From: Fratercula arctica
Taxonomy: Eukaryota; Chordata; Aves; Charadriiformes; Alcidae
Direction of reading: 5' to 3'
DNA: 64,000 nt
Assembly (NCBI GenBank): GCA_947846985.1
Contig: CANTUZ010000002.1
Coordinates: 155,491,889-155,555,888, forward strand
In this document: piece after piece, positions 13,078 through 26,920 of the stretch
Layout: the number at the start of each line of letters is the position of its first letter
How positions within the stretch are numbered: the stretch's first letter is position 1
The notes under the pieces: model-generated
Told to the model about the DNA's origin: nothing
The model's database searches: none
What the model saw: only the letters and a program-made list of their open reading frames with translations
Program-made: the position numbers and the translations under genes

Positions 13078-16000
13078 AAGCTCTTTAGTCTATTTGTAGC
13101 TTGCACAGCACTCAAATAAGCAACTGTACCAGAGACAACAAGTGATCTTAAAAAGCTATGAGTGATATGTTTTGATGTTAAATAGGGCTCTGGGGAGGTC
13201 TTCTTGAATATTTATAAAATGCAAAAAGAAGGTACCCGTCACCACGTTGCTTGGGCATATCTGTGTAACAGGATCAGCACTGTTCCTGCTGAACCTGCCG
13301 TTGCACAAATGGCATAATAGGTTGAACAGAGCTAAAGAAGGTTACTTGACAAGATCATGCAGGTAGTTAGAAGCAGCCATTAAAATTTTTACACCAAAAC
13401 TCTGCTTCCCATATTTCTCATAGGAGGCGATTAAGAGCTTAGTTCACAGAGAAATCACTCGGCAAATAAATTTGCATTTGTAAAATGTCCTTCGTTACAG
13501 GCACCTTGGAGCCTTTTGCAAAATTGATATGAAAACTATCCAAAAACAAAGGCAATGAAAGGAGCAGATGCAGGTCAGACAAGAAAGCTAAGTTTAAATT
13601 TGTCAGTACACATTTATTCAAAAATTTCATTTTTATCTGTCACTCATTGCATAAAAAGGGCTTAGCCAAGACAACTGAAACTAGGATAATATTTTGAGTG
13701 GATTTGCAACCACCAGATCTCAGACAAAAAAAAAAACATTTAAAAGGCTCTAGAGACAGCTGGTCAGGAAGAAATATCAGTCAAAGTATGTACAGTATAG
13801 GAATGTAAGAGAACAGGAAAAGCAGAATTCATTGAAAACAGTGAAGTAGCTCAGAAGTCTGTTGTGAAGTGGTACGTGAACCATGACCACAGACAGCTTA
13901 TCAAGACAGAATTGAGTGTAGTTCAGGAAACGGGAATTTCTGAAGGGTACAGGTGAGTTAGTGAGAGCAGAGCTGGGCTAAGCATAACAACAGCAATTTG
14001 TAGGCATCTCTGCTGTTAAGACCACCTGAGTTTGCCTTGATTTGGAGTTTGCACAGGTTCCTGTTTATGAACAATTGGGAGTGAGTTAGAGAAGGGTTTG
14101 CAAATGCCAGAAATTTTAAAACTTCAAAAATCATGACTAAAATATGTTTTAATTTTGACACAAGTTTCCTCTTTGAAAAGGTGCCCATGTCCATCAGGGA
14201 AAATTACATAAAGCCATAAGGCCAGCTGTAGAGTCTCCTAATTCAGTGCTCTCTAAGACCTGTTTATGGAGTTCAGACATCTATGGAGTGTATAGTGATT
14301 GAGTTCAGCATTTCCAAAGAACCCATCATCTGAGGAGAAGTGCATACTTAGAAACATTCAACATATCCAACAGATTAGAAATATGTTGATTGATAGCTAG
14401 TCCTAAAAGATAGTAATTGCCGCAGACAGTCTTCATCATGAGTAGTTGAACCAACGGTAGCGTACATTCACATGGAAAGCACAGTGAAGGTAGAGGAGAG
14501 AAAGCTGATAAAGTTTAGAAATAATTCTGAAACCCAGGAGGACAGTGAACTTGTATGTTACTACCTCAAGTGCAGAAAGAAACCCTAGTGTGCTCTGCAG
14601 AAATTAACCTATTATTAACCTCTTCAGGAGGTAATTTTGTTCTGCTGCATAGAAACAGAGCAGCGCTGGGGCTGATCTCGCCAAAACACATCTGAAAAGT
14701 AAAGAAATGGCTTTCAATGTAATCTCCAGTTGGACATTCTCAAGGCAGATCAGTCCTAAAGAGCATTAATTCATGAAATGAGCCTGTGGGAAATTATTTA
14801 ATTCTTTTCCTATTTTGCTTCCTAATTTTGGATTGGCTTCAACAATGGATTAGAGTACTTCTTGTATGTTTTGGGAAAACTGAGAAAGTAAAGCTGTTGT
14901 GCTTCTTTAAGAGTGTTTTCAGCATGTGCCACATAAAGAACTGGTTGCTATAGTAATTATTATTGGTTAATTAGGTTTGGAGAAGCATTTTGATTCATCA
15001 TTAGTTGTTTAACTAAAAATAGCTGCTCACCACAAAGTTGTTTTTTGTAACTAAAATGTCTCAGAAACCCCATTGCCCTCTCTCCCTTCGCCATCGCCCC
15101 CTTGCTTAGGTTACTTTGAAGGAAAATAACTTATGCTCTCATTAGAACTTATCACCAGGAATGAACTGAGGGTTGCATGAGAAGTGTGGGATTTGAGACC
15201 AAAATGCTCTACTTTGTATAGAATAGGAACATCTGGCAGCTCAGACTCTACCACTCTCTCGCTGCTGGGCTGCAGCAAGCCGCTATCTCCAGCTGAGACC
15301 ATGATTTTATGAATCAAAGCTCCTGGCAGTGAAACTAGTACCTGTATCTCTGTACTGCCTCTTGCCCACCTTGATCCCTCAGCACAACTTCCCCTTCGTT
15401 GTGCCAGATCAATTATTTGTGGGACCATACTGTGAACTCTATCAGGGAACTTGGCCAACTTAAAAAACAAACATTTGGCGTTGGCAGTGATTTTCCTATC
15501 TAGAGCAGTCGTCTGATTGAGTTCACAGCACAGCCTCCACAGGGAGAGGAAGCACGTGAACATTCATAGTTGGCACTGCTGCCAACTCATTAAACTGAAA
15601 TCATTGCTGCCTTATTGTTAAATCACCTTGTAAGAAGTTTTTTTTATTCCCCAGGTTCACTCCTCCTGATTTCTCCTGGGTCTAAATGCTAAATGCCAAT
15701 GGCCATGATAGAAGGTTGTTGGGTTTTTTTTTGTTTTAAGTTGTGGGTGTTTCTTCATCAACATTTATTGGAAACCGACCTATCTGACAAAGGTGACCAA
15801 ACTGCTGCCATGACTTCCCAGAAAGCTTGTCTGTCCCTCATCCTCTATATTGTCCAATGCATAAGTACAGCTGTTTAACTCCTAATCACAGCTGGAGTGA
15901 GCGCTAACTCTTATCTGATCTACATATACATAGCTTACTGAAAGACAGGAGATACCATACACCTGAGAAAACAGGGCTGGAGAAAGGTATATTGTTTATT

Positions 16001-16775
16001 CTTGGTAAATTTAGTCAAGCTCAAACTACGAGGGTTAAGAGTAGTTCTTTACCCCCCCTGTTGTGAAAGGAGCCATTTCTATCAGTGTCACCTCCTGATT
16101 TTGTGTTTAGAACTGAGCTTTGTGGTTCATCTGTGCACAGCTCCCATGGGAACATTGGCTCATTCTTCAAAAACTCAGATCGTATTTATGTCTCTAGGAG
16201 AGCTGAGATCTTTTAATAAGTCTGGTCTTGCTGCTTCCAGAACAGGCATTAGAGGACTTCACTGTGTACTTAGGGACACAGTCTCTGGCCTTTAATGTGC
16301 ATGAAATCTGTAGCTTGCCAGGCAAGTTGTTCCTATCAAAACACAGGGTGTATGCCAAAGAATTATTAGATTACCCTCAATGAGAGTAACTGGTCTCAGA
16401 CACATTTTTCTCCATTCTATAGAAGAATATCCTAACATGCTTATTGCTCCTGCACAGCTAATGATTTAGAAAACAAAAACCATTTTCCCTGGGAACAATG
16501 ACAATTTCGCATAAAATCAATTGTTCTAGTTCAAGACAGAATTCAGAAATATGTATCTTTAACATTCAGAACAAGAGTTTAATTTGCCGCTAGAAAAATA
16601 GCTATTTCCTTCTTGCTCTTCCTCTCATTGAATCCATTAGAAAAGTAGAAGATTGAATGTCTGATTAAGTTGTTCATAGGTAGCTCAAACCACACAATTT
16701 GGTAAGTCAGTCAGCTATCAACCGTGGCAAGACATTTGCAACATGGTGTGGTACAAGAGATCTTTCAGGAACATC

Positions 16776-16840
16776 ATATCATATCATATCATATCATATC
16801 ATATCATATCATATCATATCATATCATATCATATCATATC
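16776..16840 (+). repeat. (ATATC)13 pentanucleotide microsatellite
   Basis: Thirteen perfect ATATC units in ADCY8 intron 1. The perfection implies recent or continuing length change. Confidence 0.98.
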
Positions 16841-18510
16841 AATCAGACACGAGGGCTGACATAACTGGAGTGATGCACAGAGGCAGTCAAGCAAATACAT
16901 AACCCTGCTAGTGCCATCAAGCAGCCCCAAATGGCAAATATTTTTCAGCACATCTCCTCTAACTCCCCATGGGTTTGTTGAAAATTTAGGATTGGGGCAT
17001 AATCTTAATAAAATGAAAAAAATCTATTCTGGGACATTGGATAACCTTTTTTGGTGCTTTTCTTTTTATAAATGTTAAAGTGACTAACACGTCTGGGACA
17101 ATGTCAGTAGTGGGGTCACAGCCCATGCATACAGGAGAATGGACAGAGATGGGTAAATGAGCCTCAATTTTTAGTAACTGTTTTCCATGGCTACAGGGTA
17201 CTCTGCTGAACTCTCTCTCTGACCCTCATCTAGGAACTGATCCTGAACTGCACAATGAAATCTGGTGATCACATCTCCTGTTCACTGAGCAGCACAGCAC
17301 TCTTTTGTCCTCATTTTGCACACAGGATGCTATTGCGGATACCTGAAATGTTCCTATTTAAAATGGACAATCTTATTCTTTGATGTGAATTATCTCCCCT
17401 ATTCAGTGTTTTCTGTGTCCTGGTTGGGTACCCTCCGCCTGTACTCTGAGACAGCTGCATTGCAGGGTAATAACAAGGAGAATTCTAAAGCCAAACCTTC
17501 CAGATGTCACCATTTTATTGTCCAAAAACTTCGCCCCATTTGGTATGTTTAGGTAAATGTAAAAGACTCGGACAGGAATCTCTGTTTTCTTCTTTAAATA
17601 TATGTAACCTTGAAAACACAGCACATGTACTACAGAATTACTTTAAATTACCTGTGCTGTCTCACCAGGGGTAGATCCTGTAACAACCCACAAAAATCAG
17701 CAAAAAAACAAGGCACAGCACAAATCCTGGCTCAACAGAGAAACACGCTGGAAGCAGCCCATGGCGATCAAGGTAGGTTAAGAAACTGTTGAAGTGATGG
17801 TATTGCCCTGCTCAGTGCTCAGAAGGGAGTGTAAAGCAGCTGTGGAGTTTCTCTTTCTGCATTTCCATTTTTCAGACTCATGAAGCTCAGTCTGACACTA
17901 AAATTTTCCCTACATATTTTTTTATGCAAAGCTGATCTCCCTTACAAGCTGCACATTTACTGTTCAAAACACATACCAAAGTAATTACATTCAATAGAAG
18001 CCACATTCCATTTAAAGCCACTGGAGAAATAAATTACTCCTAATAACAGTTACAACATCTAAACAAAGATTTATAATAAATTAATCTGAAATGGGGAAGC
18101 ACAATCACAACATCCTAGATATTAAGAATGAAAAATTAATCCTGGATTTTTTTGAACCATCCCTTACCAAAAGCTAATTTTTCCCCTTGCATAACAGACA
18201 TGGATATCTGAATTGTAAATACCTGTCTTTCAATTCAGATGTACCACTATTTGGGGATGAGGCATAGATAACTTTCCAGTGACAAAAAAATTCATCTGAC
18301 ACCCAGCCTGGAAATGTCTGAGAGCATCACTGAGTTCTAGGGTGAGCCTGGACACTGTAAAATTAAGACATCTAAAGCAAAAGTCACTTTTGGAAATTTT
18401 CCTCAAATTATCTCAGTAGTTCTGTCTAAGTCAATGCAAGATAGCCAAGGCAGAAGAACTCCTAGTACTTTCCTTAATAGATTATACAACTGATTAGGAG
18501 TAATGGTAGG

Positions 18511-18530
18511 AAAAAAAAAAAAAAAAAAAA
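18511..18530 (+). repeat. A homopolymer (20)
   Basis: A 20-A run in intron 1. Confidence 0.95.
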
Positions 18531-21500
18531 TCATCAAGGCTGCTTTGCAGCATTGGAAAGAGTTTAACTACATTTTAAGGAAAACAGAATTAGGTAGTCT
18601 GCATTTCTGCTAAATGAGTTCGGGGTGGTGTTCTGCACAGCTGTTTTTATTGCTCTGGATAATGGCTTTTATCCAAAGTAGGATGTCAAAAGCGAGCGGG
18701 CAATAATTATGTTTGTAGGGCTGACAACAGTTCATCTTTTCTGACACATTGCTGTTTTCGTCTGATCAAATGTATGCGTGTCCCAGCAATTGCCTGCAGT
18801 ATGTACGCCATGTCTCTTCCCAATGGAAGTGGGAATCATCATGATGTGTGCACAGGTTACCCTGCTTCCCTGTGCTCTGCAGAGTTATAACAGCCTGCAC
18901 AAGAGAAGCTTTTCATTTTTCTTCCTAGCTATGTGAAGCCAGGTCATGTGTGTTTTCCTCTCAATTATCAAGCTGTGGCCATAGGTGGAGGAAAGAAGCA
19001 AGATTTTGCACATAATTTTTTCCCCTCTGGTATTGCAATGGAAAAAGAAAGTAATAGCAAAATGTGATGATCTAAAATTACTCTTGGACTCTTTATCAAG
19101 AAATAAAGACAGCCTTATGAAAGCCACTCCAGTCCGGGTGAGAGTGAGACTAATATCTATTAGAAATTAAATTGGTTTAACTGAAATAGTACTGAAAATA
19201 CCGGTAATGAAAAATAGATGAGGGATTTCATCGTGTTGAGTGTCCTTTTCCAAACAACCCCTGACCTTCAAAGCCTGCTCATACTCTGATGGGAAGCTCT
19301 GCTGATCAGCTGTTTGTGTCAGTCAGTTATACCTGCTGGCAAACAAACCACCCCCCACAGCTGTTCTTTTTTTAGAATATTTTACAAAAAAAAAAAAAAA
19401 AGGCAGAACAGTGCTGGAAACAAAGGCTCTTTACATTTTATTATCAGCTTTTTTAACTAAAGGCCAATGGCAAGGCTAAATTTTTCCCACAGTTGCACCT
19501 GTAGGTGGCTGTCATTTTGCACAGGTGCCGTTAGAGACAGAGTTTGCCCATTGAATCTGCAGCTGATCGATGTGTGGGAAGACTAGAGTAGATTTACAGA
19601 TCCCGGATCAGGCTGCAGGTTTGCTAGCCCAGACATAATATGGAAAATATCTCCTCTCTCCAAACTTCCCATTATGGCTGTATGCTTCCATTTTAAATTA
19701 TTTTTGGAAAAGTGACCTGAAAATCCCAATGAAAACAACTTGTTATTCCCCGTGTTTATTTTTCCCCTCAGTATCTCCTTTTGTTGTTGGCTATGATAAA
19801 AATTAAGAAAAGACAGAATTTAGCAATGACTTTATTTTGGAGTCCTTTCCTAGTAAAACATTTGGAAAAAAAATAAATAAAAAAATTCCCAATCACCTAC
19901 TTTTTCAGCTATCCCTGATGCTAACATTGGGCTGTAAACATGGCAAATCATAGCAAATCATTTGCTACCCAAATCTTGGGTAGCATAAAGGTAGTGGAAT
20001 GCAGTCTGCCTTCAGAGTACACAGAATTTTGGACATCCTTAACCACACTGAGAACCAGTTCTGATATGACCTTGGGAGACCACAGGAAATAGATACGGAT
20101 GAACCTGCAAGGAAAACTTTAGGATGGTTGGGGATGGGCAATAGGGCCCAGGAGGTTTTGTCCTCCAGAGTTGAGCTGAACACAGCTTACGCACAGTGAA
20201 AGACATGAATTACTCAAGGTTAAATGGGAATTTTATTGATAACTATCTAATGTTACCCACTATTCTCTTTAAGTCTGCTTTATCTTAATATTTTTAACTC
20301 TCAATTAGGAACTATCCTGGAGAGAAAATAGGCAAGGGACATGGGAGCAAATGGAAATGTACCAGACAAAAGCCATGAGAGGTTACAGCATTCCAGACCA
20401 GCTGGATTAAAACTTTATCTCAGAGAGTTAGGCGAGGACAAACATTCTCCTTTGTGAAACCTGTGGGTGTTGTTTTGCTATTAGTCACGGTGAATGCTTC
20501 AGTGTGGTGAGCTAGAAGAAGTCAGACTGACATCAAAAGTACAGAGAGTGCTGTGGGAAAAAGTTGACTCAGTCCTTTGGCTGGCAGAATATGCCACAGA
20601 CAAATAATGAAGGATTAGGTTTCTTCTGCCACTTTGCTAGCAGAGGAGACATATAGCACAGGGTTCAATCTGCATTGACACTGATGTGACCTAGGACTAA
20701 TTCCTTTGAAGGCAGTGGCTTATTCTGGTGTAAAACAAGGATGGGATTAACATCAAACCCTGATATTTACCGTGGGCCAAGTTCTCCTTGCCTGATAATA
20801 CAAGCCATGCCTTTGTTTTCACTGCTTGTGTAAGCACGGGAAATAGAAACTGGACTGTTCATGGAATATTAAATAAATGATACAAGACAAAACAACCGCT
20901 GTCTCTGATGTTGAATAATGAATCCTGCTGATACCAGTGAGAGCCGCTGGGAGTATTAAATCTTGGTGGACATAAACTAAGGAGAGAAGCCCCCCAGATG
21001 TTTTACATCAGCATAGCTGCGTATAGGTTCATACAGGGTTTGATACAATGCACGGCCAAAGAATGCTGTCCACATTTTTGCAGGTTGTTTAAAGGCACCA
21101 ACCCAGGAGCAAGGTCAGTCTTAATCTGCTCACGCAGAAACTCATTGGCTTCAAAGGAAAATATGCTTGGGCAAAGCAGTGCTTGGTCTTAATGAGTATT
21201 TAGCTCACATATCTACTATTTAGATCAATATAGTCATGATATGTAAACATTGCTTTCTTAGGAGCACTCAGCAGATGAGTCCTTGAAAAGAAATTGTGTG
21301 TGGCCTTGGACATGCTGGGGTATGAATACCAAGGCTGACAATGCTGTGTTTCAGGGCACAAAAGGCACACCAGAATTTAAGTCAAGAATTACCTGACAAA
21401 GTGGATTTGTACTGGAATTTAAGGCCGTGGAGAGAACATTACTTCTGACCCTTAAAAAATAAAAGCAAAGACAATCTGTTTTAGAAATTGACCTTCCCAT

Positions 21501-22563
21501 TTGTTTGATGGTTTTTGGAAGCCAGACAGAGCTAATAGTTAAATCTATGAAAGGGCCCAAGGAGGAAGGACGCAGTTAGTGACAAGGTGAGATATTTCCT
21601 ACTGTTTAATGCTTGATCCAAAGTCTGTTCTGTTTGATGGAGATATGCCTGCTGGCTCTGATGGCTTTTAAAGCAGTTTCCTCCAACAATCTTGGTTTGT
21701 TAGCTATCAGAACACAAGTGAAATGAAGCATTTCGGATATCCCAGGGAATTGTTTATGCCTCCTTCTTGATAACAATTTGATTATTTTTTTTCCCTCGAA
21801 GAAGTAACTGAGTTTTTAGAGCGTAAGTTCTGCCATTCAGCCAGTCAGTACAGTGACCACCCTTTCCAAGGTGCATACAAATATTTCAAACTGCAAAAAA
21901 ATCAGAATTTCTATTCTTAAAGGAAAATAAGGCCCCAGCCAGGCCCCACTGTTGAAGTTCTTGTATTTTAGTTTAGCTAGTGCAGTGCCGAAAGCAATTA
22001 AAACCATGTCTATAGACAGCATTACAAACACACTAGGTGTCGATATTAAGCTGACATCTGATGGTCGACACTGTACAGTAACCACATGTGTAACCTATAT
22101 TAAATTCCAGGTAAAAACAAGAACAGGCTCAAATGACTTCTTCATGAACATCCCCTTCTCGTGAACATCCATATCCGTTGGGTAAAGACAGCTCAATTCA
22201 TCATTACGTGTGCGTAAAACTAAAATAACCTTGCAATACACACACAATGTAGTTGTATCATAAATAACTTTTGTCATGCATTCTGGCCTTTCTTGCCTTC
22301 TGACATGTTCCTGTGTATTATTTCCACAAAGAGTTTATAAAAAAGAGGAAATGTCTAAGTCATGCCAATTATTTTTTTTTTTTTTTAAGGAGAAAAATAT
22401 GAATAAAAAAGTAGAACCAGTCAGACTAGATAACTCACAAGGTGATATCAAAAAATAAATAAATTTGGTAACAATGTCTGGAGACAGGCGAGACAAATTT
22501 GGAGAACCAGAAAAGTTTTATGAACGTCTATTTAAAAAAATTTCCTTAATGAAAACCAAAAAG

Positions 22564-22597
22564 TGTTTGTGTGCGTGTGCGTGTGCGTGTGTGTGTG
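22564..22597 (+). repeat. GT/GC dinucleotide microsatellite
   Basis: Alternating purine-pyrimidine tract of GT with interspersed GC. Such tracts can adopt Z-form DNA. Confidence 0.9.
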
Positions 22598-24609
22598 TTT
22601 TAACATTTTCAGTTCTTGGCAGATTATATAAAAGAAAAACAACCCTCACATTTTTTTCCCTTTCTCTAGTTAGTAGCAAAGAGGTGCAACCACTGGACTT
22701 CTGGGCAGCTCAGCCTTGTAGGTGTGCAAATGCCTGCCTTAGACTGGTACAACTCTGGTGGCACCCAGAAGGGAAAATATGGCTACCTAGAAATATTTAA
22801 GATTCAGAAGACACCTATAGTATGTGGACAGCATTAGATAGCTCTCAGCTCCCAGCTTCAACTGAGTAAAACTGGAAATTGAAATGGAAGAGTCATCACC
22901 ACTCAGAGTTGCATCTTCCTCTGGGAGATGGGGGCTCCTGCTGACCTCAGTATTCAATGAAAACTCTTTGCTGAACCACAAGGGCAGACACTGCTGATCT
23001 GCAGGACTTGCAGTTGTGAGAGGTGGTAGCTCAGGAGCCGGCCCGGTCCAGGGCTTGCAGGAATGCAGCAGTACCACTGGATTTGGATGGGATCATCCAG
23101 ACATTCTGGAGAAATGTGTCCTAATCCATAAACTGTGAAGATGTGCCTCTCTTCAAAATGATGATAACGATAAAAAACCCCAGGATGATGTACTTCTACC
23201 TACCACCCTACTTTCACCAAGAAGAACAAGAATACCTGTATTCCACATGTGTGTTTTATGCCATCCTTTACTCTGAACAGAAAATCCAGCATGAATTTGC
23301 AAAGTATTCATTGTTACAACGAGATTCCTGTATCCAGCAGGATTAGAAAAGGCTGTCTAAAAATCTTTCTTTAAAGGTTTCTGTATACTTGCTCTGAACT
23401 GCTGATGCTGATTTTGTAGTCTGGAAATAAAGGCGTTTTGCTGAAAGACTGAATTGCCTTTCACAACATGAAAAACATGATTAAAATACCCTGGCAAAGT
23501 CAGAGTTTATTGGCCTTGAAGAGAACATTAGCCACCATGTTCCCTGAATTACAATTGTGTGCTGCTAAGGCCTTTTTCTTTAGTGAAGAAGGAAGGGAAC
23601 ATTTTCTGTCTGTTCAAAAGTAAAAGCCCAATTCCCTGCTTTCCGGCAGGGTGAGATGCTCAGCCCTGGGAAAGGTGCTGTGCTACTCCAGTAACAGAAA
23701 GCACCTCAGGTCTAGCGACCCATAGCCGGTGTTACACACAGAGAAACTTTGCAAGAGACAAACTACCCGATGAGGCTTCCCAGTGCGTAGGGTGGATATA
23801 GATGCAAAAGGCGAGCCAGGATGCTTCCACCTCTCGTCAATGCTCCAGCTACTCAGCAAGCACGAACTAATCTCTATATTTACTTATGGCACTGTATGGC
23901 TATATTGTTCCCTTTTTTCATGTGTGCCATATATCTAAGAATAGTTCGAAAGTCAGCTGTAGTCCCAAAGATGTCAGAGAAAATATCCATATCTTTCAAT
24001 GTACACAAGTACTTACATATTTTGCTTAGAGCAGGAACAGCCTGGAAAATTCTTATTCTTTGTAATTAAGTGGCATATGCACCACAAATGTATATAGTGA
24101 ACAGAATCTACAATAATGATGATCATCTGAATATGTTTATATATTTCTTTTAGAGATATAAAAATTAAACACATCAGACCAGGTTTACGACATAAGAGGA
24201 GGAATACTGAAGGTCAATTAAAATGAGCTGATGATGACCTGAAAAATATGTAAAAATGGCCCCTCCTCATTCTGCAGATTCACTCTTTGCCATCTCTTTG
24301 CCTTCAGCAGGACTTCATTGACAAAACAGTCCTTTCACCAGTTGTTACCATCTTGGAAGAGATTATTAGATTCTGACATTTTCTTGCACCATCAGCAATA
24401 TTATTGGCTAATGGTTGATCCAACATGTCCTTAGCAAACCACAGATATAAATCCTTGAAGCTGTGGCATTTCAGGCTACATAAATAAAGCTAGTTCAGAT
24501 TAATCCATCAGACTCAGTGTGGCAATCATTAGAAATACAAAATGGTTTGCTCCTTTGGAAACTGGGGGTTGAGAACACTTTGCATCATAGCTGGAATTAG
24601 GAGCCAGTA

Positions 24610-25070
24610 TCATTTAATTATAGAAAGTAGGGCATGAGAGGACCTTGACAGGTCAATTAACCCATGCACCAGGTCCTGGATATTATGTAAATCACTCCTA
24701 AAAGAAAGCCTCTCTAAACTGCTTAATCATACCTTGGGGTCAAGCCTCCCAAGCAAAATGAGGTTATTTAAGTTATTGTTATTAAGTTATTGTTACAAGG
24801 TTTCTCCTACTATCTAATTTAAATATTCCTTATAATAACTTAATAAAACGTCATCACTTGATAGCTATAGGTGAAACAAAACCCAATTAATTTCTTCCTG
24901 TCTGTAGGAACCCCTCCCATATTTGAAGGCTGTCCCAGTCTCCCTTCGGCTTCCTTTTCTCTAGAGCAATCCTCTTCCTACAGAAGTAGTGAAAATGAAC
25001 AGTATCTACTGAAACTGAAAACAGTATGTTTAAAGATCATCAGTACTTTGTTGGGAGAAGGTTAGTTTCT
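24610..25070 (-). mobile_element. Old CR1-like fragment, antisense
   Basis: Reads like the reverse complement of a CR1 3' region: GAGGACCTTGACAGGTCAAT near the left end, then TTTCTCCTACTATCTAATTT, then a stretch like 'atatttgaaggctgtc...tctcccttcggcttccttt'. It is strongly diverged, and boundaries are approximate. Confidence 0.5.
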
Positions 25071-25559
25071 AGCTTTTTGAAAGAAAGATGGTGTCGATTG
25101 CTCAACATATTGTCCTGGCGTTGGTATACAGCCTAAGGGTAAACCTGCCTCTAGCTTTCCTTGTCAGCTAAGATTGCTGAGAAAGCCATAGTGAGACCAC
25201 AATTCACACTCAGGTTTATCAGATATCTCCTAACACTTATGTAGCGATCTGACCATCAGAAACTGAATGGTTGGTACTGATAGAGGAGCTCTTTTTGCTG
25301 GTGGAAAGAAAAGGCATGTGCTACTGCTATTCCTCAAACTCTCCCACCTGTAATATTGCACATACCACAGAGATCTAGCAGGTGGAGACAGAATTGTTCC
25401 CCAAAAGAAGCATGTAGTGTGCATGTGCCTGATGCTTGCTATCAGCTTGTGCTTGGGGACTGCCTGATGTCACCAGATGGGGATGGAAAAAGCAAGGATA
25501 CTGCTTTGAGCTTTGAACAATAGAACAGGTCTCATGAAGAAGTGATGTGCCAGGTCAGG

Positions 25560-25657
25560 TGATGACATGTGATGGACTTGGTTGTGTTAGGGTTGCGGTT
25601 GGACTCAATGATTTTAAGGGCCTTTTCCAACATAAATGATTCTAGGATTCTATGGTA
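25560..25657 (+). mobile_element. CR1 3' end fragment, sense
   Basis: Contains GGTTGGACTCAATGATTTTA, then a diverged 'aaggtcttttccaac', ending in the typical CR1 tail GATTCTAGGATTCTATGG. It is severely 5'-truncated. Confidence 0.8.
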
Positions 25658-25885
25658 CAGACCTGCAGTTAAGTCCAACAGTAGGACTCGAGTCTGGAAT
25701 GGACTGAAGTGAGTGCAGAAGGCATGGTTCGTATATTAAACCAGGTGTCCCACTGCAATCACAGGAGCTGTGCCCTGCACTGGCTGTGTATTTGCTTCAG
25801 GCTGGATTCAGAGATGTTAGTTCTCCCCTGCAGATCCTCAGCAGATCTTCATAACTGTCTACTTGGAACAATACTTGTATTGCTA

Positions 25886-26745
25886 TCACAGAATCACAGA
25901 ATAAATGAGTTTAGAAGGGACTTCTGGAGTTCATACAGTCAAACCTCCTTCCTCAAAGAAGGATCATCCAGAGCAAGTTCCCTGGGGTTTTGTGCAGTCA
26001 GGTTTTGAATATTCCTAGGAATGTTCCTCCACAACATCTCTGGGAAACCTGTTACAGTGTTCAATCGCCCTTAGAGTAAAAAAGGTATTTTATGTTTCAG
26101 TGGAACTTACTGTGTTTCAGTTTGTGCCCATTGACTCTCATCCTGCCACTGGGCACCACTGAGGAGAGTTTGGCTCCATCCTCTTTACTACCCCCAGTAA
26201 CATATTTATACTTATTAATCAGATTAACCCCACACACCTCTCCCTGAACCTTCTCATTTCCAAGCTGAACAGTCCCAGCTCTCAGCCTTTCCTCATAGCC
26301 CTTCTCTGGACTCACTCCAGTATGTCCATGTCTCTCTTGTACTGGATAGCCCAGCACTAAGCATAGCACTCCGGATGCATTTCACTAGGGATGCGCAGAG
26401 GGGAAGGATCATCTTCCTCAATCTCTTAGGAATGTTCTGCTTAATGCAGCCCAGGAGGCCCTTGGCCTTCACATTGTTGGTTCATGGTCAATTTGTTGTC
26501 CACCAGGACCCCCAGGGCCTTCTCTGCAGAGCTGCTTTCCAGCTGGTCAGCCGCCAGGCTGTACTGGTGCGTGAGGTTATTCCCCCACAGATGCAGAACT
26601 TTGCATTTCCCTTCTGTTGAACTCCATGCTGTTCCTGTCAGACCATTTCTCCAGCCCAATGAGGTCCCTCTGAATGGCAGTGCAATCATCCAGTGTACTA
26701 GCCACTCCTCCAAGTTTTGTGTTGTCTGGACCATGTACGACTGCT
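25886..26745 (-). mobile_element. CR1 non-LTR retrotransposon, antisense, 5'-truncated
   Basis: Starts with the reverse complement of a CR1 tail (ATCACAGAATCACAGAAT) and runs through the 3' UTR into the end of the reverse-transcriptase frame. The minus-strand translation (26441-26734) shows GKCKVLHLWGNN, ADQLESS and LGVLVDNKLTMNQQC, typical of the CR1 polymerase C-terminal region. Stops and frame breaks make it inactive. At its 5' end it abuts short tandem repeats (26793-26920). Confidence 0.93.
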
Positions 26746-26792
26746 TAATTCTATTGAGCTTGGTGGCAGTTCGTGGAACTCAAGGAGTCCCA

Positions 26793-26841
26793 TGAGATAC
26801 TCTTATAACCACTATAATGAGATATTCTTATAACCACTTAA
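26793..26841 (+). repeat. Two tandem copies of a ~25-bp unit
   Basis: ATGAGATACTCTTATAACCA is followed by a near copy, ATGAGATATTCTTATAACCA, at about 26818. It lies directly next to the 5' end of the antisense CR1 and the 18-bp array. Confidence 0.85.
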
Positions 26842-26848
26842 ATGGTTT

Positions 26849-26920
26849 GAGTCCCTTAGCTTTAAGGAGTCCCTTAGCTTTAAGGAGTCCCTTAGCTTTA
26901 AGGAGTCCCTTAGCTTGTGG
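26849..26920 (+). repeat. 18-bp minisatellite, four copies
   Basis: Unit GAGTCCCTTAGCTTTAAG at 26849, 26867 and 26885, all identical, and a fourth copy at 26903 differing at its 3' end. The identity suggests recent expansion. Confidence 0.97.

Noticed and set aside
15111..15563. 150-codon minus-strand frame in intron 1
   Set aside because: Longer than most chance frames here, but no domain, no convincing splice sites and no similarity recognised. Not enough to call a gene.
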